Of a stretch of 64,000 nucleotides of DNA, positions 26,804 through 39,320 are shown piece after piece. Both the position numbers and the translations under genes were made by a program. Numbering within the stretch: position 1 is the stretch's first letter; each line of letters begins with the position of its first letter. The notes beneath the pieces are model-generated. The model did no database searches, was not told where the DNA came from, and saw nothing but the letters and a program-made list of their open reading frames with translations. The DNA is from Rhodococcus oxybenzonivorans (GTDB lineage: Bacteria; Actinomycetota; Actinomycetes; Mycobacteriales; Mycobacteriaceae), in contig NZ_CP021354.1 of the NCBI RefSeq assembly GCF_003130705.1, positions 2,976,001-3,040,000 of the forward strand. The letters run 5' to 3'.

Positions 26804-27607
26804 TCAAAGCCTGTCGGCTGTCTCCTCCACACTCGCGATCGGACGATCGAGCGCCTTGGCCAGTTCAGCGACGCGCTGGACCAGCGGCAGATTCCCCTGG
26901 CTCAGTTCACCTTTACGCAAGTAAAGCGTGTCCTCGAGACCCGCGCGCGCGTTGCCGCCCAACGCAAGTCCCATCGCAGTCAACTCCAAGTTGGCGCGGC
27001 CGATAGCAATCACCTGCCAGACGCAATCCTGTGGCAGACGATCAACCAGGGTGATGAGATTCGTTGCTGTCGCAGCCATACCGCCTCGTATACCGAGGAC
27101 TATCGAAAACTGCAGCGGCTCACCCGACAACACGCCTGCGTCCCGAAGCCGCAATGCCGCCTCGAGATGACCGGTGTCGTAAATCTCCAACTCCGGTTTG
27201 ACGCCGAGCTCTTCCATTCGGCGGGCCAACCGCTCTACGTCAGCCGGTGGGTTGCGGAATTCGCCGGCACCGAAACTCATACTGCACGGGTTCAGTGTCG
27301 CCATCTGCGGTCGCAACTCGACCAGCCGTTCGCGCTCCTCGAACGGGACCGACAGTCCCACTCCGGTGGACAGCTGGATGAGAATCGGGCAGCGTTCCGC
27401 GATTTTTTCCATGGTGATGCGGGCGATATCGATATCGGCGGTCGGCTGGTCCTGAGCATCTCTGATGTGTACGTGGGCTACCGACGCACCGACCTTATAC
27501 GCCTCGTGAACCTGCTCGGCGATCTCGTCCGGCTGTGTGGGTAGCCAGGCGTTGTCTGCCTTGGACGCGATCGGACCGGTTGTCGCAACCGTGATTGTGA
27601 CGCTCAT
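26804..27607 (-). CDS. beta-keto acid cleavage enzyme (BKACE, former DUF849)
   Basis: 267 residues, TIM-barrel family of 3-keto-5-aminohexanoate cleavage enzyme. The start VTITVATTGPIASKADN, zinc-binding VAHVHIRD and LSTGVG motifs, and the ELEIYDTGHLEAAL region are diagnostic. Characterised BKACEs react a beta-keto acid with acetyl-CoA to give acetoacetate and a shortened acyl-CoA. First gene of a leftward operon. A perfect inverted repeat 130 bases upstream matches sites before the dioxygenase and hydrolase genes, so it is likely under BphS/BphT-type control. Specific substrate unknown. Confidence 0.9.
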   Translation of the reverse strand: MSVTITVATTGPIASKADNAWLPTQPDEIAEQVHEAYKVGASVAHVHIRDAQDQPTADIDIARITMEKIAERCPILIQLSTGVGLSVPFEERERLVELRPQMATLNPCSMSFGAGEFRNPPADVERLARRMEELGVKPELEIYDTGHLEAALRLRDAGVLSGEPLQFSIVLGIRGGMAATATNLITLVDRLPQDCVWQVIAIGRANLELTAMGLALGGNARAGLEDTLYLRKGELSQGNLPLVQRVAELAKALDRPIASVEETADRL

Positions 27608-27737
27608 AATTTATTCGATTTCTCCTTTGCCACCGCGGTGTACTGGCCAACCCCGGCCCCGCAAGGGGAGCCTGCGTCGTGGCGGCTCGACCGCTGAGGC
27701 GGACCTTCCTCGTTAGTCAACGTTTTCAGGCACCCAT

Positions 27738-27766
27738 CCAACATCCGGTAAAACTACGGATGTTGG
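27738..27766. promoter_or_regulatory. BphT-type box, perfect inverted repeat
   Basis: Ten-base perfect arms (CCAACATCCG and complement) around a nine-base spacer. Read on the minus strand, spacer plus right arm matches the sequence upstream of the dioxygenase A1 gene and the hydrolase gene. It lies about 130 bases before the BKACE start. Candidate binding site for the response regulator at 43447. Confidence 0.7.
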
Positions 27767-27904
27767 CACCGCCGAGCGCCAGCTAGGTTGTGGTTTCGTC
27801 ATACATCCGCCCGCGGCCTGTCTCGCAACTTGATGCGTGATGGACCGCGGCTGTGGACGACGACGGCACGTCCCCCGCGTGGAGACGCGCCGCGATCAGA
27901 AGTG

Positions 27905-28436
27905 GACACCGTGTTCGAGTTTGCTTTTCGGTTTATCTCAGGCCGGCCGTGGGCCCATTCGTCGGCCAGGGTGCGGTGGAAGCGCTCGACTTTGCCGTTG
28001 GTATGGGGCCGGTAGGGTCGCGTTCTGCGGTGGCTGATGTTGCGTCGGCGAGCGCATCCCGGAAAGGATGCGACCGGTAGCAGGCTTCGTTGTCTGTCAA
28101 TATGTTTCGGACCGTGATGCCGAAGTTCATGAACCATGCATTGGCGCGGTCCAGAACGCGGCAGCGGTATCCTTTTGTTCATCGTCGAGCAACTCGCTGT
28201 GGGCCAGTCGGGGAGTGCGCATCGATAACGGTGTGCAGGAAGTGCTATCTGCGCGCCGGGCGGTGGAATTTGTCGAGTACACCGGTGCTGCGATCGGCGC
28301 GCGAGTTTCTCCTGCCCGCCGTACTGCCGAGCTTGCGCCATCCGCCGCCGGCGGGGAGCTTGCCAAGTTTCTTGACATCGGCGTGGACCAAGTCGCCGGG
28401 GCTGGCCGATGGGCCTTCCCCCCCTGATTGAGGACA
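27905..28436 (-). pseudogene. IS481-family transposase, frameshifted
   Basis: Pieces of an IS481 transposase appear in successive frames: GDLVHADVKKLGKLPAGGGW near 28400, HTVIDAHS near 28230, FGITVRNILTDNEACYRSHPFRDALAD near 28090, and HTNGKVERFHRTLADEWAHGRPE near 27960. These are the catalytic DDE domain in order. Several indels and a lost C terminus show it is dead. It borders the BKACE promoter region, so the insertion defines the edge of that operon. Confidence 0.8.
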
Positions 28437-28439
28437 TCC

Positions 28440-28790
28440 TGAACACTGGGTCGTTAAGGTCCCGGAGGAAGAGACCACCGGCACGTCCACGGCCGAGCTC
28501 CGGGCCAGCGGGGCGGCGCGGCCGGTGTCCCGGGCGTGCGAGGTGTCGTCCGAGTCCGCGTTGGAGGAAGAAAACAAGCAGCTCAAGGCCCAGATCCGGG
28601 AACTCGAAACCGAACGGGAGATCCTGCGCAGGGCCGCGAAATATTTCGCGGGCGAGACCAATCGGTGAGCCGATTCCAGTTCGTCGACGACCACTGCGAC
28701 ACCGCTGAAGGTGAAGCGGCTGTGCCAGATCCTCGAGATATCGCGACCATCTGGAGTCAAGATGCCACCCGCAGGGAGTGAACTCCAAGT
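28440..28790 (+). pseudogene. IS3-family transposase remnant (orfA end and orfB start)
   Basis: The orfA end is clear: a leucine-zipper segment LEEENKQLKAQIRELETEREILRRAAKYFAGE ending at TGA 28668. orfB starts with the usual overlap at GTG 28665 (VSRFQFVDDH) but loses frame after about 12 codons; the next family residues (VKRLCQILEIS) are in another phase and the rest is missing. Confidence 0.75.
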
Positions 28791-28883
28791 AGCTGAACTA
28801 CCTCGATGAGCTGTGACCGCCAGGGGCGCAGATCGCCATCGATCTATATCGTTTTTAGATTCAGAAGATCGAGGCCATGGTTC

Positions 28884-30083
28884 TCACGTGGGTTCCGCGT
28901 GGTGAGAATGTGCGACCCTTTCGCTGCGGCGCTGAGTCTGCCAGGTAAGCGCGACGACGGTACCAGTCATGACCGTCAATGCGGCCGCTGCGATGAAGAC
29001 GGCGATAGTCAAACCCCAGGAAGCTGCGACTGCGCCTACACCTAGCGCAGTACCGGCCTGCAGGACGTAGACGACGAGATAGAGCAACGACATGGTTGCG
29101 CCGCGGTGTTCGATTGGAGCGCGGTCGTTGATCAAACCCAGCCCCCCGGTGAACGCACACGAATAACCGGCGCCGCCAATGACGCACCACACGAGGAACA
29201 CCGCCAGTGAACCGCCGACGGACACGATAGCCATGACTGCCAGACTGATCAGTGTCAGGACTGCTCCTGTGTACACGGCGATGTGAGTCCGTAGCCGGGC
29301 CGACATCAACGCCGTAATTCCGATCGCGGCTGAGGACGAACCCAGAATCAGACCGGTTGTGAACACGTTGCTCTGCGGCGAGAATTGTCTGATCATCAGC
29401 GCCCCGATCGAGAGAAAAATCGCGCCAACACAGTAGGCCAGCGACACCGACAATGTGGCGGCTGCAAACGGCAATCGAAGTTCGGGGACTAGACGTACAT
29501 GAGCAGGACGCCACCGCGGCGGTGACACCGGACGATCGTCGCCCAGCATCGCCAGCGCAATTAAGGTCCCTAACGAGAGGACGAGCAACAATACGTAACT
29601 GACGACCAACGGAAATGGGGCGTACTGCACCAGAGCGCCGGCAGCGACCAACGCGGCGGTCAGACCCGTGGAAGTCGCCACGGCAGCGGACGCACTGGCG
29701 TATCGCGCGTGGGTCGATGGATTGTGTTCTACCAGGGCCGCACCGGCGGCCCCGATCGCCAGACCTGAACCTGCGCCTTGAAGGACACGGCAAGCGAACA
29801 ACAAGCCAACATTCGGCGCCAGCGCGAATAAAGTCGCGGAACCGGCGATGAGCGCGATGCCCCACATCATGACTACTCGTCGACCGATCGCATCCGACAA
29901 GTTGCCGAAGGCCAGTAATGCCGCGATAAGGGCGAGCGGATAGGTTGCGAACACCGCGGTGATGGTGGCGGGCGACAAGCCCCACGCATCGACGTATAGA
30001 GGGTAAAGAACACTCGGGGCGCCGCTCGACCACAATGCGACACCCAACGCTGTCGCCGCCACGAAGAAATTGGCTCTACGCAT
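28884..30083 (-). CDS. MFS transporter, drug/metabolite efflux type
   Basis: 399 residues with about 12 hydrophobic helices. The loop between helices 2 and 3 has FGNLSDAIGRRVVMMWG, a major-facilitator motif A, and RVLQGAGSGLAIGAAGAALVE is the helix-4/5 motif of 12-TM antiporters. Start ATG 30083 with AAGAG upstream is preferred to the longer frame, whose first 37 codons have no hydrophobic character. Probably exports a toxic aromatic or metabolite. It stands alone between IS remnants and an aldo/keto reductase, so the substrate is unknown. Confidence 0.85.
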   Translation of the reverse strand: MRRANFFVAATALGVALWSSGAPSVLYPLYVDAWGLSPATITAVFATYPLALIAALLAFGNLSDAIGRRVVMMWGIALIAGSATLFALAPNVGLLFACRVLQGAGSGLAIGAAGAALVEHNPSTHARYASASAAVATSTGLTAALVAAGALVQYAPFPLVVSYVLLLVLSLGTLIALAMLGDDRPVSPPRWRPAHVRLVPELRLPFAAATLSVSLAYCVGAIFLSIGALMIRQFSPQSNVFTTGLILGSSSAAIGITALMSARLRTHIAVYTGAVLTLISLAVMAIVSVGGSLAVFLVWCVIGGAGYSCAFTGGLGLINDRAPIEHRGATMSLLYLVVYVLQAGTALGVGAVAASWGLTIAVFIAAAALTVMTGTVVALTWQTQRRSERVAHSHHAEPT

Positions 30084-30553
30084 AGTCTCTTTCCAACTTC
30101 GAAGGGAGCACAGGTGAAGACGAGGCGGACCTGGGCGTTGAACACCGGGCGCCAGCGTCCCGTCCCCCGGCGGGTCGCTCTCAGCGACCCACACATTGGC
30201 GCCCTTGGAGGCGGCTTCGTCGATGTAGGCGGTGGTGGTGCTGACTTACCCCTCTACGCCATTGCGGTCGCGATCGGTGCCTTCCTTCCCGTTGCCTGGG
30301 CCTCCTCCGCGTCATAGACCCGCAACCAAGCTGATCCAGCGGCACGCCTCGCTTCCCGTCGTCGGACCGGACGAGGACGGACACGGCCAGTGTCACGTCG
30401 TCGCCGAGGCGGAAAGGTGCGGATTTCGCTTACGGCGGCCACGGTCAGCGAGATTTTCCCCTACGTCCCGGCCTCATACTCAGCTGAGAAGCGAAGAGAT
30501 GCATTGATCACTTGCTCCATTGACGCCGACGGCCGGCCATCCGAAAGCACCAA
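30084..30553. other. intergenic with possible nitrilase relic
   Basis: On the minus strand near 30185-30245 one frame reads TTTAYIDEAASKGANVWVAE, which resembles the N terminus of nitrilase-superfamily enzymes. There is no continuation, so at most this is a short relic. Otherwise nothing is seen. Confidence 0.3.
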
Positions 30554-31609
30554 TCAGGCAACCGGCGGCACTGGATCGGCAATTTGCCCGGACTGTCCGC
30601 CTTGAAGCCGGTTCTTGGACGAGGCGTTCGCCTCGTGGGGGATACCGAGAGCAACCGCACTGACCTCGGTCAGAAGGTCGTACTGCTCAGGTGTGAGCGC
30701 TAGGCTCAGTGCGTCGAGGTAATCATCCAGCTGAGCGACATTGCGTGGTCCGATGATGGGCGTGGATGGGGTTGCCGATCGCCGTGCGCGCTCGTTGACC
30801 CATGCCGTAGCTACCTGGGCGGGAGTACGCCCGATCTGATCGGCAATAGCGACCACCGTGTCGACCACCGCTCGCTTCTGATCGTTGGATTCCGTGTGCA
30901 CCAGAGTTTTCAGATCGGTAAGCCGTCCGTCGTCGCTGTGTCGGTACTTACCCGTCAGCAGGCCGCCACCGAGTGGTGACCACAGTGTGACACCCAAGCC
31001 GAGAGCCTGGGCCATAGGAAGCAACTCTCGATCGGCGGAACGTTCGACCAAGCTGTATTCGACCTGAATACCTGCAACCGGAGTCCACGCTGCTGCATCG
31101 GCTAACGCCACCGCGTGGGCAACGCGCCACGCAGGAAAGTTCGAGAACGCCGCATGTAAGATCTTTCCCTGAGTGACGAGGTCGTCCAGCCCTCGCATGA
31201 TCTCCTCGATAGGGGTCAGTGCATCGGGGTAGTGCACCCAGAGGACATCGATATAGTCGGTGTCGAGGCGCCGCAAGCTGTCCTCTACTGAGGTGCGGAG
31301 GTTCTTACGGCTGTTTCCAGTGCGCGAGAGGGTGCCGCCGGGCTTGGCGCCGACTGTGAATTTTGTTGCAAGAACCAGATCATCTCGATCAGCGTGAACG
31401 AACTCACCGAGTAGTTCTTCAGATTGACCGAACTGATAGGCATCGGCCGTGTCGATGAAGTTTCCACCCGCCTCAACGAAGCGGTCGAAGATCTGCTTCG
31501 CCTCATCACGTTCTGCGCCGGCACCCCATCCGGTCCCGAAGTTACCGGTGCCCAAGGCATACTGAGACACCCTCAGTCCGGTGCGGCGGCCGAAAGTGGT
31601 GTAGCGCAT
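30554..31609 (-). CDS. aldo/keto reductase
   Basis: 351 residues, NADPH-dependent (alpha/beta)8 barrel. The catalytic tetrad is visible: Asp and Tyr in GGNFIDTADAYQFGQSEE, Lys in DLVLATKFTVG, and His in DVLWVHYPDALTPIEE. The C-terminal cofactor segment STPIIGPRNVAQLDD is present. Start ATG 31609 has GGAG seven bases upstream. The gene diverges from the HxlR regulator, a common arrangement in which the regulator senses the reductase's aldehyde or quinone substrate. It might reduce aldehydes arising from side-chain oxidation, but this is inference. Confidence 0.9.
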   Translation of the reverse strand: MRYTTFGRRTGLRVSQYALGTGNFGTGWGAGAERDEAKQIFDRFVEAGGNFIDTADAYQFGQSEELLGEFVHADRDDLVLATKFTVGAKPGGTLSRTGNSRKNLRTSVEDSLRRLDTDYIDVLWVHYPDALTPIEEIMRGLDDLVTQGKILHAAFSNFPAWRVAHAVALADAAAWTPVAGIQVEYSLVERSADRELLPMAQALGLGVTLWSPLGGGLLTGKYRHSDDGRLTDLKTLVHTESNDQKRAVVDTVVAIADQIGRTPAQVATAWVNERARRSATPSTPIIGPRNVAQLDDYLDALSLALTPEQYDLLTEVSAVALGIPHEANASSKNRLQGGQSGQIADPVPPVA

Positions 31610-31700
31610 GTTCACACTCCAAGATATCAACACTGCTGACTTGTTATTTCAGAAGCTACATGGCGGACTTCGCTTGGGAAGTCAGAAATATAATCGCTGA

Positions 31701-32176
31701 ATGCCTTCTCGTTTCAAAGCTGTCGATGGCGCGTTCTCCAGTACGTGCGCGATCAACCGGAGTCTCGGAGTGCTCAGTGACACCTGGACCTTTCTGCTGC
31801 TGCGCGAAGCACTCCTGGGTAGGCGTACATACGCCGAGTTCGAGCAAAACCTCGGCATCGGCACGGCCGTGCTCGCTGATCGGATAGCTCACCTAGTCGA
31901 CTGCGGGGTGATGGAGAAGCTTCCCTATCGCATTCCGGTCAGAGAGTCCGTCACGCGTATTCGCTGACGCCGGCAGGAGACGAGCTCAGGATCGTCCTCG
32001 CGGCGCTTCATCAATGGGGCGCGGAACACCTGGCATCGTCGACGCCGCTCGCACGACTTCCCCTCGATCGCGCAATGCATCGCCGACTCCGAGTGGCCCT
32101 TATCGATGATCAAGGTCAAACGGTCGATAGTCAAGCGATGGAATTTTTCCCGGAGTCGTTTGCTACGCCAGATTGA
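31701..32176 (+). pseudogene. HxlR-family regulator, single-base frameshift
   Basis: The winged-helix core (INRSLGVLSDTWTFLLLREALLG, YAEFEQNLGIGTAVLADRI, LVDCGVMEKLPYR) is in one frame and the family C terminus (YSLTPAGDELRIVLAALHQW, MHRRLRVALIDDQG, ending SFATPD) is in another. Adding one G at the GG pair 31937-31938 restores a protein of about 158 residues. It is divergent from the aldo/keto reductase it would control. Either recently inactivated or misread. Confidence 0.75.
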
Positions 32177-32963
32177 TCTCGTGCGGATCGGGCCGGGTGC
32201 GCTCACCGAGACAGGATTTTCCATAGGTGCAATTCCATCCTGAGCGCGTCGCGGGGGATTCGATTGCATACTGCGAAGCGCCATGCGATCCGGTTCCCGA
32301 GGTGGTGATCAGGCCGCCGACCGAAAATACGAACACGGTTCGACCTTATCCTGCACGGATAGCGGGCAGCACGCCTATGTGACGGCGATCTGCGAGACCA
32401 CATTGACGTCGTGTTGTCGCGCGAGCTTGTTGATAGACAGACTCTCGCTGACGATAGGATCGGTAAGTCGTCGAGCATCGACCGTCCGCATCTCACCGGA
32501 CAAGGACGGTGTGTCCTCGATGCCGGCATCATCGAAGGACAACCTTCTGCGCGACGCCGTCGCCCGTGGTGACTACGGCAACCTCCGCGCTCTCGAACTG
32601 CCCGACAGGCACCAGGTTGATGGCGCGAACTCGCAACGCGTGTGCACAGCGGGGCGAAGAAGCTCCTCGGCAGGTTTATCAAGGTCTGCATGGCAGGTGG
32701 GGCAAACACGGTTCTGGAGTGCACGTTCAGTTGGCCAGAAGTTCACGATTCTCGACGTCGAAGCACCCGCAGAGATTCACCCATGCACGCGCCTCGACCC
32801 ACTCGTGGCGCGGCCGTCCCGTGGATGAACGAGAACGAAATCCGCCAGCCCCGGATTGTGGAACCGACTTGCGCACAGTCCCGTTCGGACTATCAGCGAA
32901 AGCCGAAGGCTTTGCGTCAAGCTCCCTGCACAGAACGGCTGATGAATCAGGACGCCGGTTCAG
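32177..32963. other. region upstream of the dioxygenase operon, no gene
   Basis: About 790 bases with overlapping short frames only. One plus-strand frame near 32500-32640 has protein-like texture (LLRDAVARGDYGNLRALELP), but I cannot assign it. It probably contains distal promoter elements. Confidence 0.35.
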
Positions 32964-34508
<1,545 letters not shown>

Positions 34509-34514
34509 CCGCCA

Positions 34515-34544
34515 CCGGAGGTCTCTCGCACGAGAGACCTCCGG
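34515..34544 (+). promoter_or_regulatory. perfect 14-bp hairpin between A1 and A2
   Basis: Fourteen-base perfect arms (34515-34528 and 34531-34544) with a two-base centre, seven bases after the A1 stop. No T tract follows. It could act as an attenuating terminator or an RNA-stabilising end that keeps large-subunit mRNA abundant. Confidence 0.65.
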
Positions 34545-34562
34545 CAGACACATAGGACCGCC

Positions 34563-35126
34563 ATGATCGATACAACGTCACCAACCATTCCGTTTCTTAC
34601 TAAACCAGCGCCCATCGACGTGGCGCTGCAGCAGGAAATAGAGCAATTCTATTACTGGGAAGCGAAGCTACTCAACGACCGCCGATACCCAGAATGGTTC
34701 GCACTCCTGGCGGACGACATCCATTACCTGATGCCGATTCGGACTACGCGCGTCATGCGTGAAGCTTCTCAGGAGTACAACGGTCCTAGGGACTACGCGC
34801 ATTTCGATGAAGATGCCCTGCAGATGCGTCAGCGTCTGCGCAAGATCACCTCGGATGTCAGCTGGTCCGAGAATCCCGCTTCGCGCACGCGGCACGTGAT
34901 CTCGAATGTCATGGTGGTCGATGGCGAGAGGTCCGGCGAATACGAGACGTCGAACGTCTTCGTCGTCTACCGAAACCGTCTGGAGCGGCAGGTCGACATC
35001 TTCGCAGGCGAACGCAAAGACCTGCTGCGGAGAACGGGCAGTGACAGCGGATTCGAAATCGTGCGACGGACAATATTGCTGGATCAGAGCACAATTCTGT
35101 CCAACAATCTCAGCTTCTTCTTTTAG
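34563..35126 (+). CDS. bphA2: ring-hydroxylating dioxygenase, small (beta) subunit
   Basis: 187 residues, NTF2-like fold. Typical motifs are [45 protein letters not shown] and the C-terminal [21 protein letters not shown]. It completes the alpha3beta3 hexamer with A1. Start ATG 34563 with AGGA just upstream. It is separated from A1 by 54 bases containing the strong hairpin and from the ferredoxin gene by nine bases. No defect. Confidence 0.95.
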   Translation: MIDTTSPTIPFLTKPAPIDVALQQEIEQFYYWEAKLLNDRRYPEWFALLADDIHYLMPIRTTRVMREASQEYNGPRDYAHFDEDALQMRQRLRKITSDVSWSENPASRTRHVISNVMVVDGERSGEYETSNVFVVYRNRLERQVDIFAGERKDLLRRTGSDSGFEIVRRTILLDQSTILSNNLSFFF

Positions 35127-35458
<332 letters not shown>

Positions 35459-35459
<1 letters not shown>

Positions 35460-36697
35460 TGGTCTCGACTATTGCGGTCGTCGGCAGTGGCGTCGCGGGC
35501 GTGGCTGCGGTGCAGGCGCTGCGGTCTGAGGGATATGACGGGCGTCTATTCCTGATCGGCAAAGAGAGGGAACATCCCTACGACCGCACCGCGCTCTCTA
35601 AAACGGTCCTGTGCGGAGAGAAGAGCCACCCTCCGCTGCTGTTACCGACGGACTCCATCGCCGACTTGCGGGTGGAGATGGTGCTGGACACGACGGCAGT
35701 GCGGTTGGACGTCGAACGTTGCGAACTCGAGTTCGACAATGGTTCCTCGCTGAAAGCCGATCGCGTGTTGCTGGCCACCGGAGCGCGTGCGCGCGCGGCA
35801 GCCATCCCCGGCGTGACGCTGGCCGGTGTTGCCACCTTACGGACCGCGACCGACGCCTATGAACTCCGCCAGCAGTGGCACCCGGGTCAACACCTCATCG
35901 TAGTCGGAGGAGGTCTGATCGGGTGCGAGGTCGCCACCACCGCCCGCAAGCTGGGCCTTGACGTCACCATCCTGGAAGCGTCGGACGAATTGCTCCAACG
36001 TGTTCTCGGTCGACGAATCGGTCGATGGTGCCGACAGCGTTTGGAAGAACTCGGCGTCACGGTCAGATTGAACGCAGGAGTGGCCGAGTTCACGGGCACC
36101 GATCGGCTCACCGGTGTTATCGACACCGCAGGAGAGGTTCTGTCCGCAGACTCCGCAATCCTGTGTGTCGGAGCCGAACCCGAGACAATGCTTGCCGAGG
36201 AGTCCGGACTGCGCTGCAGTCGCGGCATTGTCGTCAACGCCTCCGGCGGTACCGGTGCCGAGAGTGTCTTCGCCGCTGGCGACGCCGCTTCGTGGCCCCT
36301 TCGAACAGGCGGTCGACGATCGCTCGAAACCTACATCAACAGCCAGAAGGAGGCCGCCGCCGTCGCGTCGGCGATGCTCGGCAGCCCCGTTCCCGCTGCA
36401 CAGGTACCTCTGTCCTGGACCGAGATTGCTGGTCGTCACATTCAGATGGTCGGGGATATCGAGGGAGCCGGCACTTTCGTCGCGCGAGGAAATCTCGAGG
36501 ACGGCGCAGCTGTGCTGTTCAGGGTGGACAACGGCAGCGTGATGGCCGCGGTTTCGGTAGATGCGCCGCGCGACTTCGCCATGGCGGCTCGTCTCGTCGA
36601 CGCTGGCCTCCATGTGAATCAGGACGCTCTCTCGGATTCGGATATGGAGTTGCGAAAAATTTATCAAGCAGCTCGTCGCGAAGCGGCACTTACGTGA
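35459..36697 (+). CDS. bphA4: ferredoxin-NAD reductase component
   Basis: 412 residues, FAD- and NAD-binding reductase of the three-component dioxygenase. FAD site at the N terminus ([24 protein letters not shown]), NAD site [23 protein letters not shown], and FAADDAA-type [13 protein letters not shown] near 280. The C-terminal domain ([19 protein letters not shown]) is present. The start at 35459 overlaps the ferredoxin stop; longer upstream frame is unrelated. Normal length, no defect. Confidence 0.94.
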
Positions 36698-37567
<870 letters not shown>

Positions 37568-37686
37568 CTGCGCCCCGTCTACTGGCGCGCGAGGTCTCAC
37601 TCGCCCGCCGGTAGCGCGTTTCCACCGTCGCCACACGGCGATCGGTGACTATCGACGGCGAAAGCCGCGTTCGGAAAGGCTGGAAA

Positions 37687-38562
37687 ATGAGCGTTCAACG
37701 ACTCGGTTACATGGGCTTCGAAGTATCAGATGTGCAGGCCTGGCGGTCGTTCACAACTGAGAAGCTGGGTGCGATGGAGGCTGCTGGAGACGACAACTCG
37801 GCTCGGTTCAGGACCGACAGCCGCAGCTGGCGACTGTCGGTCGAGAAGGGTGCGTCGGATGACATCTCGTTCGCCGGCTTCGAAGTCGACAACGCGGAGG
37901 CACTGCACGCAATCGGCGAGCGTCTCGAATCGCAGGGCATCAAGGTGACCGCGGAGGGTAGCGAGTTGGCGGCAGATCGGGGTGTCCTCGGGCTGATCTC
38001 GTGTTCGGACCCGATGGGCACGCGAGTCGAGATCTACTATGGTGCGACAGAGCTGTTCGAGGAGCCGTTCGTCTCGCCGACCGGCGTCGGATCGTTCCTC
38101 ACCGGCGACCAGGGTCTCGGCCATTACGTGATGGCCGTGCCGGACATCGACGCTGCCATGGAGTTCTACGTCGAGGGTTTGGGCTTGCATCTGTCCGACA
38201 TCATCGACTGGACGCTTCCCGGAGATGTGAAGGCAAAACTTCACTTCCTGCACTGCAATGGCCGCCACCACAGCTTGGCGATCGTCGGTCTTCCGCAGAC
38301 CAAGAAGCTTCACCACTTCATGCTCGAGCTCGAACGCATGGACGACGTCGGTTTTGCCTATGACAAGTTCGACGCGGACCAGTCGGTGGTCATGACGCTC
38401 GGTCGCCACACCAACGACCACATGCTTTCGTTCTACGGCGCAACCCCGTCAGGTTTTGCTGTCGAGTACGGCTGGGGGGCTCGGCAAGTTGAACCGGGAT
38501 GGTCGGTAGTGCGCTACGACAAGATCAGCATGTGGGGCCACAAATTCGTGGGGAGTCACTAG
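37687..38562 (+). CDS. bphC: extradiol dioxygenase, 2,3-dihydroxybiphenyl/alkylcatechol 1,2-dioxygenase
   Basis: 291 residues, two-domain type I extradiol dioxygenase. Iron ligands are H146 (GLGHYV), H210 (KLHHFML) and E260 (FAVEYGWG), exactly at family positions; the [10 protein letters not shown] loop with H241 and Y250 is present. The sequence resembles Rhodococcus EtbC more than BphC1 from memory ([12 protein letters not shown] ending), pointing to alkylcatechols. Cleaves the ring next to the diol. ATG 37687 follows a GGAAA ribosome site. About 120 bases separate it from bphB. Confidence 0.93.
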   Translation: MSVQRLGYMGFEVSDVQAWRSFTTEKLGAMEAAGDDNSARFRTDSRSWRLSVEKGASDDISFAGFEVDNAEALHAIGERLESQGIKVTAEGSELAADRGVLGLISCSDPMGTRVEIYYGATELFEEPFVSPTGVGSFLTGDQGLGHYVMAVPDIDAAMEFYVEGLGLHLSDIIDWTLPGDVKAKLHFLHCNGRHHSLAIVGLPQTKKLHHFMLELERMDDVGFAYDKFDADQSVVMTLGRHTNDHMLSFYGATPSGFAVEYGWGARQVEPGWSVVRYDKISMWGHKFVGSH

Positions 38563-38654
38563 GGCTGCGGCACACGTCCCAAGTCGTGGTGTGAACGCCC
38601 GTCGTAGGACACAATGATCTGGATGGCAACGATGCCACCGATGTGGAGTACAGC

Positions 38655-39320
38655 ATGCGATTCGACACCGTGAGGGTGCTCCGGGACAGTCCTGGCATCA
38701 CGACCACACTGGCCCTGTCGGACGAGGCGCACGACCGGTTCGTGGTGAGGCGCCTCGACCTGTCGATGGAGCGGCCGTGGAGTGCGCAATGGTTAGAGGG
38801 CGAGCTCGAGGCCACCTGCAGGGCTCGGCTACCGCACATCGTTCCCACCCGGATCGTCCGCAAGGGCCCTGATTACGTCGAGCTGGTCCGGCCCTTCGTC
38901 GCCGGTCTCGATATCCGGGAATGGCACGCCCAAGAGCCACGTGTGTCGAGCGAGGCCGAGCTCGAGCTGGTGTGTAACCTGTTCTATGCGCTGGCGCGCC
39001 TGCACCGCATGGGCATCGCCCACGGCGGAGTCCGGCCAGCCAACATCATGCTCACCGAGGGCAGCAACGAACTCGTGCTCCTCGACGCCACCGTGACGCG
39101 CAGTCAACTCGGTGGCCTGACCCATCCGGCCGATCTGACCGAAAGCCGATATCTTCTTCCAGAAGGACATGGACTGGCACACCCGACGGCGGGCTTTGCT
39201 GCCGACATCTATGCCGCGGGCTGGGTTGTGCTCGAGGCGCTCGCAGAAACCAATAGGACGGCCAGCGCCCTGCGCAGGGTGAAACCGCAGGACGATGCGT
39301 TCACCGAGCCCTCCCACTAG
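38655..39320 (+). CDS. bphS: BphS-type sensor kinase, N-terminal part (broken by frameshift)
   Basis: 221 residues up to TAG 39318-39320. This is a Ser/Thr-kinase-like domain with degenerate catalytic loop (MGIAHGGVRPANIML instead of HRDIKPxN), as in actinobacterial BphS sensors. The domain is incomplete: its last helix (PLRPIFLKLLDPRAGQRFETAEDVL) is encoded at the start of the next ORF in another frame. Adding one C to the CCC run 39313-39315 joins both into one protein of about 1600 residues, matching the known size class of BphS. ATG 38655 has GGAG six bases upstream. Confidence 0.8.
   Translation: MRFDTVRVLRDSPGITTTLALSDEAHDRFVVRRLDLSMERPWSAQWLEGELEATCRARLPHIVPTRIVRKGPDYVELVRPFVAGLDIREWHAQEPRVSSEAELELVCNLFYALARLHRMGIAHGGVRPANIMLTEGSNELVLLDATVTRSQLGGLTHPADLTESRYLLPEGHGLAHPTAGFAADIYAAGWVVLEALAETNRTASALRRVKPQDDAFTEPSH

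Noticed and set aside
32500..32640. Peptide LLRDAVARGDYGNLRALELP, faintly like the start of crotonyl-CoA carboxylase/reductase
   Set aside because: Too short, no continuation and no ribosome site; could not be supported.
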